Part shown: positions 23,438 to 34,964 of the stretch, piece after piece | Layout of the letters: every line of letters begins with the position of its first letter | Position numbering within the stretch: the first letter of the stretch is position 1 | Assembly: GCA_033239525.1 (NCBI GenBank) | Contig: BSYO01000024.1 | Location: 6,533,991-6,597,990 of the forward strand | Direction of reading: 5' to 3' | Length of the DNA stretch: 64,000 nt | Source of the DNA: Nepenthes gracilis | Lineage: Eukaryota; Streptophyta; Magnoliopsida; Caryophyllales; Nepenthaceae | The notes under the pieces: model-generated | What the model saw: only the letters and a program-made list of their open reading frames with translations | The model's database searches: none | Told to the model about the DNA's origin: nothing | Program-made: the position numbers and the translations under genes

Positions 23438-24767
23438 TGTACATGACTGAGTGAAGTTCGAATTTGAGCTCAGGCTTATTTTTGACAAGAAATGAACCCT
23501 ACTGAGCCAAACCAAGCCCGAGTTAGCTTGTTTCTCAGATCAAATTTATAAATCGGTCAAAGTCGAGCTTTTAATCTAATCTATTAATAAGATTTCAAAT
23601 AATATTTTCCATAGGCTCATAAATAATTTAATTATTAGCCCTCAAATGAATATAATAGCAAATTAATCACGATGAAGTTTAAGATTGACCAGTTTATCTA
23701 ATAAGCTTTAGAATTAATTTTTTTGAAACGCCAATTAGTGCTTGAAGCAAGTCCTCTCGGTAGTCCTATTTATCCGGCCGGTTCATTCCATATGGTCAAT
23801 CTTCTATCCCTTATTTTGATTTTTTAGATTTTATGCTAATTTTGCAGACTAATGATCTACTGAAAAAAAAAAATCTCAAATTATAAAAAAGAAATATTGC
23901 CAAATTCACAAAGCTTTTCTATGATAAGGTTTAAGGATGTTAAATATGTGTAGTTTTATTCCAACATGGAGAGATTATTTTTCCTGTTTAAACTTGCATC
24001 TTCTCATCATATATTTTAAATATATATATATATATTCTTTTGCATTTGTAAAATTAAAAAAACAAAACAAAACAAAAATGAAAAGAGCGATGTGAAAAAA
24101 ATCAATGCAATGCCTGAAAAGGGGGAAAAACACACACGATCAATCTATTTGTAAAAAAAAATACATATCACTCTAATGTCTTAATAAAGGGCCACCATAG
24201 TTATTCAGTCTCTCTTTCAGCGTAGATTTGCTTGGCTTTAATTGAGAGAAAGCATAAATAAGCCGCATGAAACTTATTGATGGCGCATTGTGACACATAA
24301 TGTTGACATATATTTAATATATTTAAGTTTACCATAAATTTCTAGTTAATCTAAAATTAACTGTTAAAAATTAGTTCCATTTAAAATCAACTCAGATTAG
24401 ATTAATTCATCTCAATAACTCAATGCAGCATGCTCGATTTTGAGAAGTTAACAAGAAGAAAGAGCTCGCATTACAGAGATTGTGGAGCTAGAAACGAAAT
24501 GAATAATTGAACAACAAATGAGAATTCTTAAATTATACTAAATTGGCAAGTGTGACACAAAATTCTCACAACCGCAGTGTGGAGTAGACCAACAACCAAT
24601 TTTATCTAAAGGTGGACAGTAAGTCAATGGCAGATGAGGAAAAAGAAGGAAGAACAAAAGGGGCGCGTATGATAAGAGGCTCAGCAGAGTGAAAGGCTAC
24701 AAACCGAGAAAAAGATTTTTCCCTGTTAATCTCCATGCTAAATTTTCTAATCAAGGGCACTGGTTTC
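23438..24767. other. Intergenic DNA, no gene seen
   Basis: AT-rich sequence between the solo LTR and the 3' end of the thioesterase gene, with a short AT dinucleotide run near 24016-24034 and an A-rich run near 24055. The 74-residue frame at 24735-24959 runs antisense over the last thioesterase exon and is a shadow. Confidence 0.6.
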
Positions 24768-24773
24768 TTTATT
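24768..24773 (-). terminator. Possible polyadenylation signal of the thioesterase gene
   Basis: On the minus strand AATAAA lies about 53-58 bp after the stop codon. Plant signals are loose, so this is only a plausible candidate. Confidence 0.35.
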
Positions 24774-24825
24774 TTGGCGAAGAAGTCACTATCATCCTCA
24801 ACTTTGATCCACGGTCAGAAATCTG

Positions 24826-27800
24826 TTAGACTTGTTCATGGAACCCCTCGAGCACTGCCACCCTTGAGGTTAGCCAGCGGCAAACTTCATCCATCTCGGG
24901 AGGTACTGTGTAATGTCCTAGCCTGCATAATCAAAACCATATTACCGCTAGATTGCTAAGAAACAAAATAAAACAAAAGAGAAGCATATAAATGTTGTTG
25001 CAAAAGAAATAAAAACTGCAGATACCCATCGTAAGCTTTGAATATAAGATTCTGAAATCCAGATGAAGTCAAGGATTGCGCAGATTTCTCCCCGTATTTA
25101 CAGGAGACTACATCATCACCTGCAATGGGAACAACACAAGTATTTTTCTTCCCCCTTTAGAAACAAACCTGTGATTCTTGGAAGAAATAAACTGATGTGA
25201 ATCAAAAAGGCATACATTTCCCATGACAGAGCATGATCGGCAAGGATGCAGCACGCCTTGCAGCATCATTGGATCCTTCCATCTTGCACCTAAGGCTCCT
25301 GCATCAATTGAAACATCTCGATACTAAAATAAATGATCCTGAGACAGATACAAGCCAGACAAACTTGTATATTTGAAGCAGGGAAAGCTTTTTTTTTTCC
25401 TTTTATCTGAATGAATTATACCTTGAACCCGGAAGCCAACCACTTAGGCCAACAACTACCCTAAGGTTGATTGGGTACGGGCTTCCATTTCCGTACCTCC
25501 CAAGAGCATAACAAGTTGCTGAGTAGAGTGCAGTTGCAGCACCCATGCTAAAGCCCCCAACACCGAGTTTAACTGCTAAATAGAAAAAAAGAGTTGTAAG
25601 CATAAAGAACAAAGATTCAGAAATTACATGCTCCTATTGAATTGACTTCTGAGCTGCCCTCTATTGGCACTACCATTACATATTAATCAACAAAAAATGA
25701 TTGATTTCAAAATGTTCATTGGGTTTGGTGATTAACATACAAAACCAATAGAAGAAACATTACCACCAGCAGGTTCAGTCGACAACAAGTTTACAATATG
25801 TGCTGCTGAAGCATCCAATCCTTCTATATCATCTGGACTATCCTCTGATATCTCCCCAATATCAAACCCTGTTACATAATACACAGGTGACATTATGCTT
25901 CCAACTTTCTATGGCAAATGTGCCTCGTCTTGTGACACAATAACATATATCCTAAACTAACGGGAGAAGATGATCTCTCCTTTTTTTTTATAAATATATA
26001 TTTCTATTGTTAATTCTAGACAGCCAGAACTATAATTGCCGGATTTTTTGTCATAGTCTAGCTTGGTTTCTATCATTCATTCTAACAAAGGGAAAAAAAA
26101 CGTCAAGGAAACAAGGAGGTCAAAGGAGACAACATCTTGAAATGACAAATTGTATATAGCTACTAGTTTTTTTAGGGTAAAGGGAACCCCATGGAAGCTT
26201 ACACGCTGTGCAAGGAAATCCACCGAGTAATGCTACTGGACGAGTTGGAGCAGTCGGGCATATCCATTTAATCTGCATCCCAGCGATCAACAATATACAT
26301 CAGATGATATTTAAGCAGCAGGAGCCATTTTCCCAAACATCACCTTGAGAGTGGAGCAATGTTGCATGCATGAATGCCAACAGCCCATGTAACTTTATTG
26401 CACGATGCTTTTTTTTTTTTCTTTATTTTTGAGACGGAGCTCAAGCTCCTATGCTTGGATATTATAACAATGGCATAGCATACAATTCAAAGATCTCCAA
26501 AGTTTTCTAGTCACTGCATCTTACATTTGGAAGAGGAAGGCTTTCCAAGTGCTGGGACGCGCTGCAACAAAACCGCATAATTACAATCAGGATTCTGGAC
26601 TATGCATTTTTGTTTGAAAGAGAAATGGTCTATTCATAGAAGCAGGAGAATTGAGATTGTGTGCTTCAGAAGCAATTTACACATGGCAAAGTTTTGGAAA
26701 TCCCCAAGTAACATTGGAAAATAAGTACAGTAGCAGGACAACAATTATGCTTCAGCAAAAGAAGAAACACACTTAGGTAGACAGTTAACTCATTACGATT
26801 AATGTAAATAATAGCAACAATCATGCAGGGAATACTTGGCGCAGTTCTTTAAAAGTGATTTCCTGGTGAACTTTAAATTGAATCTTCTCAAAAAAAAACA
26901 ATAAACAAAAACAAAACAAAACAAAACAAAACAAACAAACAAAAGCAACTTATTGAGAAACTCGATCAGCTTTTTATGAAGTCTTTTAAGCAAAGATTCA
27001 ATTTGCAACTTACTTCACAAGCTCGGCCAAGAGTCAAGACGAGTTCCAAGAAATCAGCCAAATACTGTGATTGGTAAGCATTCACCAGTTGTCAGTATTT
27101 TGTTTTCCAGTCACTTGTCTAATTGCTGGGAATAAGGTTATTTCCAGATGTCTAGTTTCTCATTTTACAGAAGAATTAACAAACAGATTGTAGTCCTGTA
27201 TTCAAGCATTCGAGACGAGGATACCCAAACTAATCAAGGCAGAAGAAGGGACGGCAAATGAGACAGCTCATAGAACACATTTGAGTGTGCAGCTCTAGAT
27301 CTACCAAGAGAGATTTCATTAACAGTTCATAGAACACAAATGAGACAGTAGGTGGATAGGATCTTTAGTGGGCATCATAGCTCCACCTTGGACCCACCCA
27401 CCCACCATTCTTGGCCGCAACTACTTCTAATATTGAAAATACCATCCACAGGAAGACTTAATCAAGCAAACACAGAGAAAGAAACTGCCACAAGTTTCAG
27501 CTACAAGATTCATGACAGAAGACGCGAAGAATGAGAAATTAGACCTTGAGCCATTATCTCCAAGGCCATGCAACCACACTATTGTCGCTAAGTGTCTTCC
27601 TTTGGGCCTTACCACATGAGTTCTTCCAAACTCAAAGTTTCTTCTAGGATTTCTTGCACCTGTGATTTCATAGCAATGTATTCATTGTCCGAAAACCAAC
27701 AATGAACTTCAGAGGACCCAAAAAAAAAAATTCACATTAAGGAAGAAAATAGCTCGAGTACATTAAGGGCAGAAGTTAGCTAATATAAGAAGTTCAACAT

Positions 27801-28054
27801 CACTGACACGTGTGCACCGAAACAAGCAAACATGAACATATTACACAGAATTTTGCATTGCAGTGTCCGTCGTCCGGGCCATAGGCGCGGTCTTTTTTTT
27901 TTTTTTTTTTTTTTTTTGTAAAGGGGTTAATTCGGAAACTTGAACAGTAGCCTCCTCCAATGTGAGCTCAAAATAGAGTATTGAAACAAGCAACAGCGTA
28001 CAAGATGGAAAGTGGGAACTAACCAGAACCAGTTGAATAACTGGAATAGCTCAT
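24826..28054 (-). CDS. Acyl-protein thioesterase/carboxylesterase-like hydrolase
   Basis: Predicted 260-residue cytosolic serine hydrolase of the plant acyl-protein thioesterase (APT1/2-like) family, whose members remove thioester-linked acyl groups from proteins. Nine exons, minus strand: 28054-28024, 27659-27545, 26561-26525, 26272-26203, 25868-25764, 25572-25422, 25298-25216, 25119-25026, 24922-24826. All introns are GT..AG and the sum (783 nt) keeps one frame. Visible motifs: VRPKGRHLATIVWLHGLGDN near residues 27-46; the nucleophile elbow GGFSMG with Ser128; CDDVV with Asp199; GLGHYTVP with His232. The length is normal for the family and no stop interrupts it. The start follows MSYSSYSTGSG with no earlier in-frame ATG in the short leader. 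Exon 3 is only 37 bp. The exact substrate cannot be read from sequence; a general carboxylesterase role is the alternative. Confidence 0.93.
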
Positions 28055-28152
28055 CGTGGATTTGCAACAAAGTACACTACTCACCCCACCTATTGAAATG
28101 TATAAGAATTCAAAGAGGAACTGCAATGAAGAAGACTCCAAAATGGTGATCT

Positions 28153-28161
28153 CTATTTATA
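28153..28161 (-). promoter_or_regulatory. TATA box of the thioesterase gene
   Basis: TATAAATAG on the minus strand, about 100 bp before the start codon at 28054. This predicts a transcript start near 28125 and a leader of about 70 nt. Confidence 0.6.
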
Positions 28162-28199
28162 CTGAAAGGGGTGTGGTGAGAAAATGGAATAGAACAAAT

Positions 28200-31100
28200 G
28201 AAATCGCATTTAATTAAATCCCAAGGGTTGTGAAAAACAGCTGCACATTTAGAAATTGAAATAGAGAAAGGGAAAGCGCTGGCGCTTCCATGAAAAGGAG
28301 AGAGGTAAGAACAAAGACAAAAGATGGCGTTCTTTTTTGCGGGGAAACAGAATCAAATCAGAAACAGAGAGCACATTCATCCACCAGCTCAGCTATCTGG
28401 CTTTGCTTGTAGCTCTGGGCGGAGAGAGAGAGAGACAGAATCGATGCTTGCGGGCTGGCAATAAAAATAAAGCACCCACAGCAACAGCTGAAAGGAATAT
28501 TTTCTGAAAACAAGAAGGAACATTACCAATTTTGTTACAAAGTGAAATATCTCCCTCGCCATCATTTTTATAAACAAGGTTTCTGAAGATTGACGGATAC
28601 CCATTAATGACAGAGACTAAAAGCTTCAATTTTGCAATTTAGAAATGATTGAGAAAATCAAGATAACATATTTCGCACGGAAGAACTGATTCAATTGAAA
28701 AAGAAAAGGAAAATACTGAATTTTGTCGATTCCTCAGTTTTATGACCTGGGCGTTGTCCGGGCACACAAGAGGAACACGTGTTCTACCAACCAAAGGTGT
28801 TACCTCTACCTTTCCAAAGCTGCAAGGAAATCTCCCATATACGAGCCGTTTTGCATATACTAGGCACCATAAGCTCAGCTTCAAGTCAAAATATTCTAAC
28901 AATTTTTTTTTTTTTTAACAAAGGCCTGTGGCAAAAAAGCATGCGAATATTAACTCATTTTTTTCTTTAAGATGGATATTTTGTTTCAGTTTGTTACTAA
29001 ATTCTGCTATAGATAGTCAAAATTTCTTCTATCTAGGCTTTAACTCGTATCAATTAATGATATCAAGAGTTGTCAACTAAGAAAATGAAGAAATAAGCAT
29101 CAATCTCCTCACCGCTTCAATATTATTTCATTTTAAATTACAGCACCCGCAGCTAATGATTTAGGTCTAAAGAGATATCCTGATAACCAAAGTTGGAAAA
29201 AGAAATAGTATACAATGTTAGTCAATTAAAACAATTCATAACAATAATAATATAACCAATGAAAAGCATTCGGCATAGTATAAACAGCTTGCAGAAGACC
29301 AAGTCCAATCAAAACTGAATATATTCAAGTTTTGTTTTGTTATTTCATATCAAAAATGAGCTTAAATCAAGTTTTACTGTGATTAATCTTAAAATAAATG
29401 AACAAAGATAAAAATTCAGTTAAAAATTTGATTCCCTTATTATAAGGCAACCTAAGTTAACATAAATTTATTCATCATACTACACTTGTAACGAACAAAT
29501 TATTATTAAGTTTATTAAATCAAATCTATATATATTGCAATTATCGAATCTATTATTAGTTAAACATGAACTCTCTTGAATACATAAATGAACTTGTTCA
29601 CAAACTAATTATTAAATGATAAATAAGCCCAATAAAAATACTTATAGATTTAGACATATCAAGTCAAATCCGACTCAATCTTAACTTATTAATGTATTAA
29701 GATTTAAATTTAATTCCAAATGTCATTGATTATTTTACAATTTTTAAATAATTTGGCTCGTTCACATTACCGACCACCCCGGCATTCGGCCTCCAGCTAA
29801 TGAGTGCAACATCCGAAAGGGTTTGTTTATAAGTTAAGTGGTTGACTTGTCACTAAACCTAAATGCTGATGAGGTGGCAAGGTGGGATTGTTCTAAGGTG
29901 GCGCTTAGCATCTAATTAGCTTTCTAGGTCAACATTTCCACATTCCACTGTGCTTCTTTTGGGTTTTGATCTTTTGGATTGTCAACTCCTGATTATCTTA
30001 TTCCTTTCATTTAATTAAAGGTATCATGCCTCTTTCTATAATACCATTAATTCCTAAAAGGCATGTGGTTATTTTTAAATATGTATAAAATTTCATTAAT
30101 TATTAACATGTTTAATTGTTGTTATATGCCATCTAAGAACATTTACTGTGTTATAAATTAATTTAATTGTACTGTTTAATTGTTTTTCCTGATTGCTTAG
30201 CAGAACATTTCAGTTAGAATGCAGGTGGTGGAACATATACTTCACGAAGGCTGGTTGTGCAGAAGACAACATATGCTGTTGGCACCAGCTGCTTAGTTCT
30301 CTCTCTATTTTTTACGTGAGCAAAGAATCATAAATAAATTATGTTGAAATTTTTAAAATAATACATTCCCAAAGGGTCATATATTCCTCTTAATGATCAA
30401 GCGATCCAACAATTTAATCTGCTCAGTCAGTTCTCTCAATTAAAAAATATATTATTATTATTATTATTAAAGAAACACCCAAAACCTTCTCTGTTTTTTT
30501 TAATGTTATTTTCAATTCTATTGTTAAAGTTTCTATTACATGTTGCATAAAATTTCAAGCCAATTTGACAACTTAAATTCTATGATAGAAAATTCGTGAT
30601 GTCAAGGAGTGTGATAAAAAATTAAAGCAAATGTCTATTTTAGAGTTTTTTTTTTTTTTATATCATATATGTGTGTATCATACAATATTTAAATATCAAT
30701 ATTTTTTTACATACTACAGATAAAAGTTTGACATACAACTGAACATAATAAAAATCGAGAAAAAAAAAGTTAAGAATATTATTGAAATTTGTTTCTTGAA
30801 TTTATTTATTAAAGAGTGTTGTGCCTTATGGCTTCTATGGTTCTATATAAGGGGGAAAAAATTAAGCAAGTAACTTCTATTGAATTAAGTTTTGAATTTG
30901 CACAACAATGCCACCACAATCGATATTTTTGGATACAATTATAGTACTTAATACAATTATGAAATTAATTATAGTACTTAATACAATTATGTACTTACCA
31001 AAAAAAACTTAATACAATTATGTAGTACCTAATATAGATGAAAATTGATCTCCACTATTTTGGAACAATATGATACAATTATGTAGCCTCCATTATTTGA

Positions 31101-33780
31101 AAAAATTATTCAAGGATACTCTTAAGATACTATTAAAATATTTTTGGATAATATGACGTCCATATGTTTACTATTTTTATATAATTTATTGGTATAGATG
31201 GATAAATAAGACGATATAACGTCACCAATAGCGCTTAAAATGTGTCTACCAAACGAGACATTTTTTATCTTGTTAATAGATACTCGAAACAATTTTTATT
31301 CATCACACAGCTACAAGCACGAGACTCCAAAATTGATGATTTAAATCAAATATTCATGCAATATCTGGATGCGTCACCTAATAAAAACAGACAAAAAGTT
31401 TTTTTTTTTTTTTCATGTTTTGTTTGTTTCAAAGAAAATTAGATATTATAATAAATAGGGAAAAAGGTGATGGAAGATAAAAGAAAAAAAAAATGGATGA
31501 ATTTCTTTTTTAAAACATAGTGAGATGGATGTTAATAGAAGAAAATACGACTTTACTTACTTATTTATCCTAATATAAGGTTGAAGGGAATATAATCAAC
31601 GAAGACAAACTCTTAAAAGTGATGCTATTAAATTTAGTTGCTACTTATTATGTATAATAAGAAATATATATTTACCTACTTTTTATTCACCTCTTTTTCT
31701 CTTATTCAGCTTTTACTCTGATTATTCTCGTAGCTTATTTTGTGGATAATCTCTCGCATATATTTTATAGCATTAGGAGGGACAATCTTATAACCAAGCC
31801 ATTTGTTTACCAATGAAAATCACACAATGGCAATGGGGTGTTTTGTCTTCGTATAATTTCATCGATTATTTAAAGGGTAAAGTCTTAAATTATTCTGTAA
31901 ATTTGAATATTAGTTATTAAAATTTAATACAACAGCATATTATTCTAATATTTATTGATATTATATAAATTAATTTAACTTTTAGTATATTATATAATTT
32001 ATTTTGGAAAGGTGTGGGCGCATAAAGAGATAAGATACTTATCAGAAAACCACGCTTAATTTCTGTCCGTCGGTGCTCATACATTTTATCTGTCATCCTT
32101 TACTCCCCTCAAATCAATGTACATCCGTCCATTCAGAATAATACACCTTCAAGAACATTTATGTCCTTAGAATTTTAACTTCCATATCATCAGAGTGAAT
32201 CTAATATATACAACGGGAAAGTAATGTTCACATGATTTTTTGTGAGTCCACGTCGAGTCCATTCGTCCTGAGTTGTTACTTTGTCTTGAGTAAAGCAACG
32301 GACTATAGTCCTTCTCGCGTTTCAACAATCCAGATTGTTGTATAAATTAGGGAACCGATTGCTTTATTTGGATATTCAAATGTAAATCGGTCCGATTTTT
32401 AAAATTATAAATTAAAATTCTACACACAACAATAAAAGTAAATTAAAAGTAAGAGGCATATAAGACTCAACCCCCGATATATCCTCCGACGTTCAAGTGA
32501 GTGATCTTTCTAATAGATTTGAAAATATATTGAGAAAAAATATATAGTGAATGAAAGAAGATAAAAATGATAATACGTTTGAATAGTTATACTCCTTTTA
32601 TATACTCGGTTAATTAAATAACTTTTTATCTCTCCGTTTCCTTTTATCGGGAGAAATCTTATTTATAACTAGAGATACCGTTTGACTAATCGACACCCAA
32701 AACCGATGTGTATATATGATGTCAATCCGGATCAATGATGGATGGCATTACTGGTAGTATATAACAGCCGTCCTCATTTAATGATAGAATCATCTGACTT
32801 CCAAGTATAATGTCGCTTCAATCGTTCTTTTATACTTAGTCCATCAAGCAGCCCATTATAACTCTTTAATATTTGACTTTTTTTAAAATTTGCCCTTCAA
32901 TTCATGCGTTCAAACGCCACTACCCGATTGACTTTGCAATATCTTCTGTTAGGCCGTTGACATTTGGATTCCTTATCCAATAGAATATTGGGCCAAACCA
33001 CTTCTGGCTGTACCTATCAATCCTAATTATTCTATCTGTATAATTTTATTCTTTCAAAAATGTTTCAAAAGAAGAGGGAGTTCTTGATAATTTAAAATAA
33101 AAGGACGCTTTTTCACTTAAATAATGTAAAATAATTCACCCCCATAACATGTTCTAAAGATTCAAGCTCCGAAATAATTATAAAACTGTTTTGCCTTTGT
33201 AATGATCGTAACTGTCGCTTAAAATTTAAACAGTCCTCATGAAATTAAATTTATCTGTATTATCTTATGCAAGACAAATATATGTTTGGAGAGAAACCTA
33301 ACCGAAGGTAGGAGCAGACAAATGTATGACTATGAAGAAGGGCGAGAATAGCGATATAGTAGTCCAGAGATGACAGCCAAGGCTGCGTAACAGCCCAATT
33401 TATGCCAGCGGCTTAGAAGAAGCTAAATGGTGTCGCTTTCTGGTTCTTCCTGCCACCCCCCACCTTTGGAATCAATTCTCTGTTGATTGCTCAGGACGGC
33501 CGTTCCTGTCTTTTTCAATAAGATTTCCCAAGAATTATTAGGCAAATCTATATATTTCTTAGAACTGTATAAGCTAAAATTATTTTTCAAATTATTACAT
33601 TATTTTATAATTAAAAAGCAAAACTGTCAACCGGTCCGTGCTCTGCCATCCATAGAGACTTCCTCCGTGCTCCTCCCGAAGCATCAACATAGACAAGAAA
33701 TTCCATGTCTCTGTTCCCCATTCTTATCTCTAGTTAGTTACTGGATACAAATTTCATACGCATCTCTCTGTTCCCCAAAT
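28200..33780. other. Intergenic DNA, no gene seen
   Basis: About 5.6 kb of mainly AT-rich sequence between the two genes. It holds homopolymer and simple-sequence runs (for example (ATT)n near 30450), a foldback at 30221-30292, and a repeat-like stretch at about 32330-33010 whose class I cannot assign. The short frames at 28389-28902, 31242-31442 and 33487-33786 have no recognisable domain or codon pattern. Confidence 0.55.
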
Positions 33781-34382
33781 ATCTGACAGCTAAAGATAAG
33801 GCCGAGATTGAGCATCGGCGGCAGCTTGAAGCATCTCTATGATAAAAATAGCAACCACATAAAAGATTTTTCACATACAATTCCAGTAGTTCAAAGTACT
33901 TGCCATTAACAACGCAATACTACAACATCTTCTACGATGCAGTAACAGATTGAATTCAATCCCTTCAGTAACACACAAGAACTTCCTCAACCAAAAAATA
34001 TTCAACTGGGGAGGTACTCGTCATGGAGAAAAACCGGGATACATGAACATCAACCACAAAATAAATTAAAAAAAAAAAAAAAAAGCTGTCTTTTCACCCA
34101 CATGAACAGAAAAAGAGAACCTGAAGGGGGAAAAGATAAAATCACGTTGAGTCAATAGGTTAAGCAATTCTCGACATTCTTTATCACGAGTTTCACAAAA
34201 ACCAAGCCACTCGAAAACCTGAAACCAGAAGCAAAAGGAACTCTCAGGACGTTTGATTTTAGTTACAGGGAGCGAGAAGCTCAAGAGATACTTGGTCATC
34301 TAAAATACGTACCAACCACAAGGATTATCGCCCCTCCAGCTGGGACACAGCTCAAGCATGCTGAGAGTATCAGGAATATATA

Positions 34383-34772
34383 GCTGCACAAATATCATCA
34401 CAGAAACTTCACTTTACATGGTTCTCTTTTTTTTTAATAAAAAAAAAAAAGACAGAAAAATAAACGAGCAGAGAACATCTAAATCAGAAAAGACAACATA
34501 GAACAACAGCGTGACTAGAGAGCATCCCTTAGAAAATTGATCAATTCCAGTTAACAGTGCATGAGCCAGGTCTTTAAAAAGCAGGACAGGACAACTAAAG
34601 GTGTTTTTCATTCAGATACAATGTCCCCTAGACCTAAACACTAAATGATAACAGATGATATGAACAACCACAATAGTGAAACTACATCAAGGTCAAAACT
34701 TACCAGTGACTTCAGATGTGACCATAAATGGAATCTACAAACACAGCTTCATCCAGAAAGAGATTCCTTACC
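34383..34772 (-). promoter_or_regulatory. Candidate 3'-UTR intron of the Barentsz gene
   Basis: 193 nt beyond the stop codon, the minus strand reads ATTCCAG|GTAAGG (donor after 34772). A second donor, CACTG|GTAAG, lies at 34704. A possible acceptor (TTTGTGCAG) precedes 34383, implying a ~390-nt intron. In plants, introns more than about 50 nt downstream of a stop can target an mRNA for nonsense-mediated decay. Whether these sites are used is not known from sequence. Confidence 0.4.
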
Positions 34773-34964
34773 TGGAATATACTGAGGGAATTACACGGCC
34801 CAGAGTGCTCCAGAACAAGAGCTGGTGATCACAAAGAGCCTTCAGCACCACCCGAGCACAAATCAGAGTGTGCGTTGTTATAACCAAGCAATCAAAGTTG
34901 TTCAATTCAGAGAAAATGAACTCTTGCCACATTATTCTAACCCGCTTAAACTTTACTAAGCACT

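Noticed and set aside
33369..33400. CAGCCAAGG start recalling plant miR169
   Set aside because: Only the first nine or so bases agree and no complementary arm is nearby.
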